From assembly GCA_031264865.1 (NCBI GenBank), contig JAISDJ010000128.1:1-47476 (forward strand): a stretch of DNA of 47,476 nt. The letters are read 5' to 3'. Shown here piece after piece: positions 37,286-45,400 of this stretch. The position numbers and the translations under genes were made by a program. Numbering within the stretch: position 1 is the first letter of the stretch; the number at the start of each line of letters is the position of its first letter. Source of the DNA: Tannerellaceae bacterium (GTDB lineage: Bacteria; Bacteroidota; Bacteroidia; Bacteroidales; Tannerellaceae). The notes beneath the pieces were generated by a model. The model had not been told where the DNA came from and made no database searches. It saw only the letters and a program-made list of their open reading frames with translations.

Positions 37286-37699
37286 ATGAAAAACATTCTT
37301 ACGAGTCTTATCTGCTTCCTGATGATATTGTCAGGGTGCAATGCTCCAAGCCAGAAAACAGAAACCGCTTCGTGCGAAGCCGACAAAGCCTCCATGAAGT
37401 TAGTAATGAACCTCACCCGCAAAGTAAAACCCGAACAAGTATCGGCGTTCAAAGAATCGTTCGAGAAGTGTAAAGTGGGCACCCTGCAAGAACCGGGCTG
37501 TGTAGACTACGGCATGTACCAGTCGTACACCGACAGCACGGAGTTTATTATCGTGGAAACGTGGAAAAATAAAGGCGAACATCTCAAACATATGGAAACA
37601 GAACATCTGAAAATACATATCGGAGAGATAAAAGAGATGGGCGACCCTACGTTCAAAGCTACCAATACGGAAATATACGTCTGTCCGAGCGTAAACTAA
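37286..37699 (+). CDS. Lipoprotein with antibiotic-biosynthesis-monooxygenase (ABM/YgiN-like) domain
   Basis: 137 residues. A lipoprotein signal ends in ILSGC (Cys near 18), and a short linker leads to an ABM-type ferredoxin-like domain (about 38-130: KLVMNLTRKVKPEQVSAFKE, EPGCVDYGMYQSYTDSTEFIIVETWKNKGEHLKHMETEHLK). Cytosolic relatives such as YgiN act on quinols or small aromatics, but many ABM proteins have no known substrate. This one is unusual only in being exported and lipid-anchored. It probably shares a transcript with the mltF-like gene. Its 3' end overlaps that of the next gene (convergent) by 4 bp. Confidence 0.8.
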   Translation: MKNILTSLICFLMILSGCNAPSQKTETASCEADKASMKLVMNLTRKVKPEQVSAFKESFEKCKVGTLQEPGCVDYGMYQSYTDSTEFIIVETWKNKGEHLKHMETEHLKIHIGEIKEMGDPTFKATNTEIYVCPSVN

Positions 37700-38991
37700 A
37701 GGGTTTTGCCCGTCATAATATCCAATACCAACTTGTCGGTCGATTCCATCCCTTTGGAGCCAATGGCCGTCAGGTTGGCGATTGACTTGTCAACATCCTC
37801 GTCTATAATACCTTCAACCGGTGTAACGACTTTGTCCTCCATTGCCATCATGGCCGAAAGCATGGCTGTTGAGACGCCGCTGGCCACCTTCAGTGAGCAA
37901 CTGGGTTTTGCTCCGTCGCATATCATGCCGGTAATATTACCTATCATATTCTTAATGGCGTACGATACTTGTGCTTTATTTCCACCCATTAGGTAGGTAA
38001 TGCCGCAACTGGCTCCGGTAGCAGCCACCACACATCCGCATAAAGCCGACAAACGCCCTAAGCTTTGCTTAATATAAATAACCATCAGATTACTGAGCAT
38101 CAAGGCCCGTATCAATTGTTCTTCCGAACATTCAACGTCTTCGGCAAACGAAAGTACCGGAAGAGTAGCCGCAATGCCCTGATTTCCACTCCCCGAATTA
38201 GTCATCACCGGAATCAAAGCACCGTCCATACGGGCATCGCAGGCTGCCGACGTCATTGCCAGCATACGGGTATAGGGCGTATCACCCATATACTTTTTAC
38301 CGGTTTTCCCCTTGATTGTCTTGCCCACTGTATGTCCATACGTTCCTCTCATGGAAGTTTCGGATGCCTTTTTATTCAGTTCGGCAGTCTCTAAAATAAA
38401 GCGAATCTCTTCTATGGGCATTGTCGTGGCAAATTCATGTACCAGCGCGTACGACAACTTCAATTCTTCCGTCTCACAACACTCCTTTATGTTCTCTCGG
38501 CAGGAAGAACAACAATCTTCCAATACGTCCCCGTTCTTTTCTACATAAACGATATTGGTATGCTCCCGGCTGATAATAATCCGGGTTTGGTCGTTTCCCG
38601 AAAAGGCTGCCACTTCAATATATAGTTTATCAACATTCTCTTTCAGTGATATATGGATACATTTAGTCTCGATGATACATTTTCCCTTCTCCAGCGCTTC
38701 CGGCGTCAAATCACGTAAAACTTCCAACCCATACTCGGACTTACCAATCAACACACCAAGCGCAATAGCAATAGGCAACCCTACCATTCCTGTACCGGGT
38801 ATCCCAACGCCCATCGCATTTTTCAAAATATTTGCACTAAGATACACTTCAATCTTCTGAGGCTGCGTACCCAGCACTTCAGCAGCTTTAGCAGCAGCAA
38901 GCGCCACCGCAATCGGCTCGGTACACCCAATAGCCGGAATAACTTCTTGATGTATCAAATTCAAAATTTTGTGTTTAGAAGTATAATCCAT
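37696..38991 (-). CDS. UPF0597/L-cysteine desulfidase (CyuA-like) family protein
   Basis: 431 residues. The opening HQEVIPAIGCTEPIAVALAAAKAAEVLG is the signature of the serine-dehydratase-alpha-like UPF0597/CyuA family. Cysteines likely to hold an iron-sulphur cluster are Cys23 (IGCTEP) and those in LCGCVVAATGASCGITYLMGG and MICDGAKPSC. Characterised members break L-cysteine to pyruvate, ammonia and sulphide in anaerobes. A second cysteine-rich patch (CCSSCRENIKECCE, about 160-175) is less usual. It is transcribed alone. Confidence 0.88.
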   Translation of the reverse strand: MDYTSKHKILNLIHQEVIPAIGCTEPIAVALAAAKAAEVLGTQPQKIEVYLSANILKNAMGVGIPGTGMVGLPIAIALGVLIGKSEYGLEVLRDLTPEALEKGKCIIETKCIHISLKENVDKLYIEVAAFSGNDQTRIIISREHTNIVYVEKNGDVLEDCCSSCRENIKECCETEELKLSYALVHEFATTMPIEEIRFILETAELNKKASETSMRGTYGHTVGKTIKGKTGKKYMGDTPYTRMLAMTSAACDARMDGALIPVMTNSGSGNQGIAATLPVLSFAEDVECSEEQLIRALMLSNLMVIYIKQSLGRLSALCGCVVAATGASCGITYLMGGNKAQVSYAIKNMIGNITGMICDGAKPSCSLKVASGVSTAMLSAMMAMEDKVVTPVEGIIDEDVDKSIANLTAIGSKGMESTDKLVLDIMTGKTL

Positions 38992-39066
38992 AGTCCGACG
39001 TTTTTGTTGATAAACAATTTGTAAGCAATATAGAAAAGTATTTCTGATTTCTATCTGATTTTTCTC

Positions 39067-39237
39067 TTATTTGTCCTCGGATTCTGATTGAGCTATCTTC
39101 GGAAAATCCTTCAGTCTTTCAACTTCATCAAGAATATTGTTATATAGATCTATTGCTCTTCGTTGGTTTTTTTCCTCAAGCATATTGTAAATATCTTCCA
39201 AATGCTCTTCGGCAGCAATCAAGAACTTTATTATCAT
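39067..39237 (-). pseudogene. RelE/ParE-type toxin, truncated
   Basis: A 56-codon frame starts at ATG 39237 and overlaps the antitoxin stop as ATGA. It reads MIIKFLIAAEEHLEDIYNML, then AIDLYNNILDEVERLKDFPKIAQSE and stops. This is the N-terminal half of a ParE/RelE-like toxin: alpha-helical hairpin, then the I-x-x-L-x-x-FP turn. Members are normally about 95-100 residues, so the beta-sheet with the active or target-binding residues is missing. I infer an inactive toxin, although a short functional variant cannot be ruled out. Confidence 0.6.
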
Positions 39238-39458
39238 ATACGAGGATGCTTTTTACGCATTTCTGTTAATGTCTTGCCTCCCCCACTATTGGCATCTTCT
39301 ACCGAACGCCTTACTTCTTCAATCAACTCATCATCCGTAAAACGACATGGAGCTGTTTTCAGGCGACGGTAATACGCCTGTACTTTTTCAATTATTGAAT
39401 AATTTTGTTCATTTTCAATTTCTTTTCGAAGCTGGGCTTTCAATTCTATTGTTGTCAT
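39234..39458 (-). CDS. Antitoxin-like small protein (addiction module component)
   Basis: 74 residues: a helical N-terminal part (MTTIELKAQLRKEIENEQN) and a C-terminal part with DDELIEEVRRSVEDANSGGGKTLTEM, the layout of small antitoxins paired with ParE/RelE toxins. Its stop overlaps the start of the toxin remnant by 4 bp, the classic antitoxin-first arrangement. It lies 22 bp downstream of the DUF4377 lipoprotein stop in reverse order, but on the same strand. Confidence 0.65.
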   Translation of the reverse strand: MTTIELKAQLRKEIENEQNYSIIEKVQAYYRRLKTAPCRFTDDELIEEVRRSVEDANSGGGKTLTEMRKKHPRI

Positions 39459-39479
39459 TCCTGATTTCTCTTTACTTTA

Positions 39480-40139
39480 TTACTTCGCTTTCTGTTTATC
39501 TGATACATTAAGCAGGATGTACTTCACTGAATAGGGGTCTGCCTGGGTTATCTTTTTGGCTGTTAATGTGTACTCGTAGCCATTTTCAAAATCAAACCCT
39601 TCTATTTCTGTTAATACAAGCCAGCGATTGGCGTCTGTTACTTTCGCAAGGAGAGCATTGTATATTTTGATATATCCATCTTCGTATTCAGTAGGAAAAC
39701 GAGGTGAGAACTTCACTGTCTCGGGCGATATGAATAACTTTACCTCCTCTTCACTGTCTTTGGTTATGACTTTTTTCTTTGTCAAATCCCCTACATATAT
39801 ATATTTAATAGACGAAACATCTTGAGGGGGATTACTCATCCATACCTTTTTTGCTTTAAAAGTATATTCGTACCCTCTTTCGTATTCAAAGTCGAATCCT
39901 TCAGTTATTATATCCATCAGTTGTCGTTTCTCTTTGTCATCACTCTCGGAAAATATCAGTGGCTCTGTCCAGATGTCGCTTAAAATGTTTGAACCATAGC
40001 CGGTCTCCGGGTAGATTGTCATTTCAACTAGTTTCTCTTTATCTGCATTTTCATTGTCTAAACAACTAAAAAGGGCTCCACTCAAAAAAGCGAAACATAA
40101 AAATACATATCCGTTTTTCTTTTTCATCTTCTTTTTCAT
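39480..40139 (-). CDS. Lipoprotein with two DUF4377 domains
   Basis: 219 residues from the start used. A signal peptide after MKKKMKKKNG ends in LFSC (lipid cysteine near 26). Two copies of a DUF4377-like unit follow: EGFDFEYERGYEYTFKAKKVW with IKYIYVGDLTKKK, and EGFDFENGYEYTLTAKKI with VKYILLNVSDKQ. Each is preceded by a region that chelates no obvious ligand. DUF4377 proteins are exported proteins of unknown function common in Bacteroidales. A longer frame reaches 40208, but it would add a second hydrophobic stretch before the signal peptide, so Met at 40139 (or 40127) is preferred. Confidence 0.75.
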   Translation of the reverse strand: MKKKMKKKNGYVFLCFAFLSGALFSCLDNENADKEKLVEMTIYPETGYGSNILSDIWTEPLIFSESDDKEKRQLMDIITEGFDFEYERGYEYTFKAKKVWMSNPPQDVSSIKYIYVGDLTKKKVITKDSEEEVKLFISPETVKFSPRFPTEYEDGYIKIYNALLAKVTDANRWLVLTEIEGFDFENGYEYTLTAKKITQADPYSVKYILLNVSDKQKAK

Positions 40140-40222
40140 CTTTAATAGAAATACAACGGTAAATTTATAAAGAAAAATTTGACTATACAAGAACAGAAGT
40201 AAAATCAAAATAAGCTGTTCTA

Positions 40223-40253
40223 TTGGTGTATTGCCAAAAGATACTTATGTTTG
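40223..40253 (+). promoter_or_regulatory. Promoter of the M48 protease gene
   Basis: TTG (40223-40225) and TATGTTTG (40246-40253) stand 20 bp apart, matching the Bacteroidetes -33/-7 pattern. The start codon lies 33 bp after the -7 box. Confidence 0.6.
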
Positions 40254-40285
40254 TAAAACAATTTTAACGTTAAAAAGGAAAAGCA

Positions 40286-41092
40286 ATGAAGAAGTTATTC
40301 GGTTTATTTATTATTACCCTTTTATTATTAAGTAGTTGCGGAAGCGTTCCCTTAACCGGAAGAAGGCAAGTATTGTTGGTTGGCGATCAAGAAGTGCTAA
40401 CAGCCAGCCTTACACAATATAATGATTATATAAAATCGGCTAAGATTTCAACAAACCAAACAATGACAAACCAAGTTGTGAGAGTAGGAAAAAAAATTGC
40501 AGCAGCAACTGAAACGTATCTAAAATCGAACGGATTAGAATCGGAAATTAAAAATTTCTCCTGGGAATTTAATTCAGTGCAAAGTACAGATGTCAACGCA
40601 TTCTGTATGCCGGGTGGTAAAATTGTAGTTTATGAGGGAATTATGAAGTACATTTCTTCAGACGATGAATTAGCCGCAGTAATGGGGCATGAGGTAGCAC
40701 ATGCCGTGGCTAAACATTCCAATGAACGGATGAGCCAACAATTAATGACGGAATACGGAGCGGCTATTTTGGGAACAGCTATTAGCGGTACATCCCAGGC
40801 AGTGCAAAATATAGCGGGTACAGTGTATGGTTTAGGAGCTCAATATGGTGTAATGCTTCCTTATTCGCGCAAACATGAATACGAGGCAGACCATATGGGA
40901 TTAATTTTCATGGCTATTGCCGGATACAATCCTCAGGCTGCTATTACATTCTGGCAAAAAATGGCTCAGGGGAAAAGTAGCGGTACACCCGAAATAATGA
41001 GTACCCATCCCAGTGATACCAACCGCATTATGGAATTACAGAAATACTTGCCGGATGCCATTAAATACTATAAAAACCCGAGTTCGGAATAA
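40286..41092 (+). CDS. M48-family zinc metalloprotease, lipoprotein
   Basis: 268 residues. A lipoprotein signal ends in LLSSC (Cys near 18), followed by GSVPLTGRRQ, typical of this group. The zinc site is HEVAH (His135, Glu136, His139) with third ligand Glu200 in HEYEAD. Further family motifs are FCMPGGKIVVYEG and STHPSDTNRI near the end. It matches the LoiP/YggG-like periplasmic or outer-membrane proteases of the M48B group, involved in envelope quality control. It has its own promoter. A 22-bp repeat array begins 11 bp after its stop. Confidence 0.92.
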   Translation: MKKLFGLFIITLLLLSSCGSVPLTGRRQVLLVGDQEVLTASLTQYNDYIKSAKISTNQTMTNQVVRVGKKIAAATETYLKSNGLESEIKNFSWEFNSVQSTDVNAFCMPGGKIVVYEGIMKYISSDDELAAVMGHEVAHAVAKHSNERMSQQLMTEYGAAILGTAISGTSQAVQNIAGTVYGLGAQYGVMLPYSRKHEYEADHMGLIFMAIAGYNPQAAITFWQKMAQGKSSGTPEIMSTHPSDTNRIMELQKYLPDAIKYYKNPSSE

Positions 41093-41102
41093 GCACAAAA
41101 AA

Positions 41103-41212
41103 AGATTGCGATGTCTTCAGGAAATCATTACGATGTCTTTATAAAACCATTATGATGCCTTTCCAAAACTATTATAGTGATTTCCTCGAGCCATCACAAT
41201 GATTTTTTTGCT
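41103..41212. repeat. 22-bp-period intergenic array B (5 units)
   Basis: Units of 22 bp start at 41103, 41125, 41147, 41169 and 41191, with cores such as CATTACGATG and CATTATGATG. The family is that of array 342-429, but copies are more degenerate. The first unit ends TTCAGGAAAT and the fourth carries ATTTCCTCGAG, an imperfect inverted pair. The array starts right after the M48 protease stop; the rest of 41093-41368 shows no other feature. Confidence 0.7.
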
Positions 41213-41368
41213 TATTTAAAAAAAATAGAAAAAAAGAGCCATTTAGTTTGCCTAATTAAAATATAAGACAGATATTTACCGCATGCATGTTGCAGACGCT
41301 GGTGTTTATCGCTTCCTTGCCTTTGGTTGAATAGTTAACTAACTTATTAATTTTTAAATAAATATACC

Positions 41369-42220
41369 ATGAAAAGGAATCTTTTATTTTTATGTTTATT
41401 CATTTTTTGTGGATTGGGAGCTCAGGCGCAGCTCAGGGTTTTACAAAACGGACGGGTTCAGGCAGGGTGGCTCAAAGATTATAACGAAGACTTAGGAGAA
41501 GTTACAAGTATGCAGATTTTCGGAAAGACCGGCGAGATGCGTACGGCGTCGAAATTGTCTTTCGGAGATTTCGGACAATATAACAATCAGGGATGGAATG
41601 TTTTTATAGGTGAATATGGAACCATAGACAGCGATCAGCTTTGGTTGCACGGAAAGTTAGGGATTTACCTTACAACCAATGGGTATGCAAATAATGTTGT
41701 TGCCTATTATAATCCATCGGCTAATGGTAATTTTGTTTTTAACACAAACCTGCGTGTAAATGGTATAAACATCACTTCGGATGCCCGGTTGAAAGAAAAT
41801 GTCAAATCGCTTTCAAATCCTCTTGGTCTTCTGAGCAAGGTTAATGGGGTTTCTTACAACTATGATTTTGCCGAAATACAGAAAAACAGTGCGCAGGATA
41901 AAGCCCAATTCTCCTTACCGGCAAACGATAGCGAAATGAGAGGAACTATGAGTTCGGCTAAAGACATTGAATACCAAAAGGTTCAGGCTGAGATAGACCG
42001 GCGGGAGGCTGAGGATGCTGCACGTACCCGGATCGGATTCCTGGCGCAAGATATCCAGAAGGTGCTTCCCGAATTGGTGCAGACAGACGACAAGGGGGTG
42101 ATGTCTATAAACTACATGGGATTTATCCCGCTTATCGTAGAAAGCATCAAGGAGATGCAAGCCACAATCGAAGAACAAAGCAGACATCCACTGTCAACGT
42201 ATATGGTTGCAGTACCATAA
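41369..42220 (+). CDS. Exported protein with S74 intramolecular chaperone domain
   Basis: 283 residues. A signal peptide ends in AQA before QLRV. The middle is beta-rich (about 25-135). The C-terminal part is a Peptidase_S74 (endosialidase-type) domain: SDARLKENVKSL with the catalytic serine-aspartate entry, RIGFLAQDIQKVLPELV, and YMGFIPLIVESIKEM. Such domains trimerise fibres and cut themselves off, and in Bacteroidales they often precede RHS-type proteins. The last 12-13 residues are probably wrong-frame: the next frame reads on as a beta-helix-like tail to 42390. A one-base indel near 42170-42185 would explain this. Confidence 0.82.
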   Translation: MKRNLLFLCLFIFCGLGAQAQLRVLQNGRVQAGWLKDYNEDLGEVTSMQIFGKTGEMRTASKLSFGDFGQYNNQGWNVFIGEYGTIDSDQLWLHGKLGIYLTTNGYANNVVAYYNPSANGNFVFNTNLRVNGINITSDARLKENVKSLSNPLGLLSKVNGVSYNYDFAEIQKNSAQDKAQFSLPANDSEMRGTMSSAKDIEYQKVQAEIDRREAEDAARTRIGFLAQDIQKVLPELVQTDDKGVMSINYMGFIPLIVESIKEMQATIEEQSRHPLSTYMVAVP

Positions 42221-42390
42221 GCGTACAAAATGTCACAGTAACCGGTACCGGTAAGTTAACGCTGTCTGCACCGGGTAATATAACCATCAACGGCCCATTT
42301 CTGGTGAATACCGGAGGAACCTTGTTACCTATGGACAACAGCCTCAACAAAGGGTTATCAAATTCGACTATGATTCGTCCGGGAATATGA
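42182..42390 (+). pseudogene. Out-of-frame C-terminal tail of the S74 protein
   Basis: In the frame one base off from the S74 gene, a coherent stretch without start codon reads STVNVYGCSTISVQNVTVTG, TGKLTLSAPGNITINGPFLV, NTGGTLLP and ends at TGA 42388-42390. It is beta-helix-like, with alternating V, T and G, and is typical of tails found after such exported proteins. It overlaps the 3' end of the S74 reading frame, so it most likely belonged to it before a frameshift. Confidence 0.55.
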
Positions 42391-42447
42391 ACAGCCAACA
42401 GTCGACTATGTAGGTATTAGTCTATTACATTAAATGATAAGCTCTTC

Positions 42448-45400
42448 ATGAAAAAATATATTATTACATTTTTAGGCATACTAAGCACCCTTGTTGCTTT
42501 ACAGGCACAGACCTATGTGCCGGCCAACTTTTCAGGTTCCCTGGACATTAGCCCGATGGGGGGAGCTACTTATTCAATCCCTCTGGACCTACCCGCAGGC
42601 ATTGACCGTATGATACCTCAAATCGGTATCGCATATAGCAGCCAGGGCAGGGATGGTATTATGGGGAAAGGATTTTCCGTTTCCGGGATTTCTTCCATAA
42701 ATCGCCGGCAATCAACCTTATTCCATGAAGGCGCTGTCAATCCGATTAGTTATAGTTCTTTAGACAGATACATGTTGGACGGTACCCTATTGATGGCATC
42801 GGGAACAAATGAATTTATGACGGAGACAAATACCGCTTCCCGTATAAAAGTCTATTCGCCCAACACCAGTTCGACGTATTTTACGGTAGAAGGTAAAGAC
42901 GGGCTGGTTTACGAATACGGTAAGACATCCGATTCAAAACTGTTTGCCCAGGGAAGTAACAAAAATCAGGTAGCCGCCTGGATGCTGAACAAGGTGAGCG
43001 ACCGCATGGGAAGGTATTATACTTATACCTATGAAAAAAGTGATGCCGGTGGAGAAATCAGGTTAAAACAAATCGATTATACCGGCACATCCTCTTCAAC
43101 GCCGTTTTGTGCTGTAAAATTCAACTACAAAACAAGATATTATGAGATAAACCTCAATTATGTTTCCGGAAGTAAATTCAAGGAGAGTAAGTTATTAGAT
43201 AATATACAAGTGTATTATGGCTCTACTGTTTTAAGAACCTATGCTTTTAATTACGAATTTTTCGATAACATCTATCTACTGAACCGGATAAATGTAACAG
43301 GCCAGCATAATGAGGCATTGAAACCCATTGAATTTACCTGGTATAAAAATGACGATTTTAAGCAGACTGAAGTTAAATACGATCAGACAAGTTACCTAAA
43401 CAAAGCTGTAATCTCGCTGGGCGACTTCAATGGGGATGGCCGTATGGATTTTGTTGCTACCCCTCAGGCCGGCGCCGGATGGACAGGCTGGCGGTTATTC
43501 CTGGCAAATGCCGACGGAAACGGCTTTAGCTATACTTCTTCGGGAACCATTGTTGAAGGGTTACAAAGGGTGATCCCCGGCGATTTCAATGGCGACGGGT
43601 TAACCGACTTTATTGCACACAGAAATACAAGCGGCGGCACAAATGTGGTATATTCAGCGGGCACAGGTACCCTGTTCGATAACCGCTTAAACATAACGGA
43701 AGAATACCGATGGGACCTCAATAAAAACGGAGAAAACAGAGGGGATGGATCTGTTATTACCCTCATGACTGAAAATGACTCCTCACTGATTATAAAACAG
43801 GAACCGGAAAATTCAATCCCCGGAAAAGTATCCTCCAATCCCAATTTGTCGCCTAAAGGGGTTTCATACGACAACTATTTTGTGTATTACAGTACAGGTA
43901 ATGGTTTTACGGGATCTACTTACGGAGCGATTGCAACAACTGATCGTTCGCATAATATTAAAATAGGCGATTTTAATGGCGATGGAGCAGTAGACCTCTT
44001 TATCTATTATACAAATAAAAATATATTTCAGGTTGATTATGATATTATCATGTCAACATATTCTACCAACGGTTCTTACCCATCTACTTACGGCGCCAAC
44101 CGGGTTATAGCATCTCCATCGATAGAGTCCAAAGCCCGTCTCGTTCCATTGAGTCACACCACTAACGGATGGATAGAATACTCCGACAACTGGGAACGGG
44201 TGGAAGTATGGGATTTCAATGGCGATGGCATAGTAGACGTCTTAAACCTGCATGATGGAGGCCATCATTACTACCTTAACAAAGGAAGAGGCGATATCTC
44301 CAAAGTAAGCACGTCTACTTTTCCCGGGAAAAACCATAAGATCAATTTCGGGGATTTTAATGGAGATGGTAAAATAGATGTGCTGCTCACCGGATACAAC
44401 AATATGGAATGGTCGGAATGGCAGGTGCATTTATCAACCGGCGTGGGCTTTGAATATTTTTCTTTCCCTAAAAAATTCGATACATTTTCCAAAGAAATAT
44501 TCGTATGTGATCTCAATGGTGATGGAGCCGACGATTTCTTTGCCGTAGATAATGAGACTCCCTCCTCCACCTTCTCTCCTATCAAATACTACCTGGCAAA
44601 CAACAATGGAAAATCGTTCAACGGATATTCGGGTACCGGCGTATATGGTTTGAATTATTGGAACTTCTACCCCATCGACTCACGTGGCGACGGAAGATCC
44701 GGTTTCATAACCATTTCCAGGAACGGTACCTGGAGTGGATATCAACTCTATATGCCGCCGGCCGATTTTACCCATCTGGTGAATACCATAAAAGATTCTT
44801 ACGGGAACCTCACCACCTTAACGTACAAAAGGATGGCGGATGCTACCGTTTATACCAAAACAAACCCGAAAGGCGGATCGGAATCTATTGAAGAGTATGA
44901 CTGCCTGTCGTTTGCAGCTCCCTTTAAACTGGTTTCAAATGTGCAGACAAGCGATGGCATAGGCGGTTACAGGGAGATGGCGTATCAATACGAAGATGCC
45001 AAAGTATTTAAAAGGGGACGGGGCGTCCTGGGCTTTTCTAAAATTATACGCACGGATGTAAACAATTCCGTACAGACTACGATAACCCAGGAGTTCAGCG
45101 ATACATATTATCAACCGGCTACGAAACGAATAGAAGATAAAAAGACCTCTACAGGACGTGTTTTGTCGCTGACCGATTATGATAATACATTAAACAGCCG
45201 CGCAGTATCTTTCAGTTTTATGCCAACCTCCATCAGTATAAAAACGTATGGGCCAACGAATAACAACCTGATCAAATCCGTTACTGCGACTTATGCCTAT
45301 GATGCATACAATAATGTTACAAAAGAGGTAATTACCGCAGGCAATGGGGACAAAACGGAAATAACAAATACCTATACAAATAACGAAAGTTCCTGGCTGA

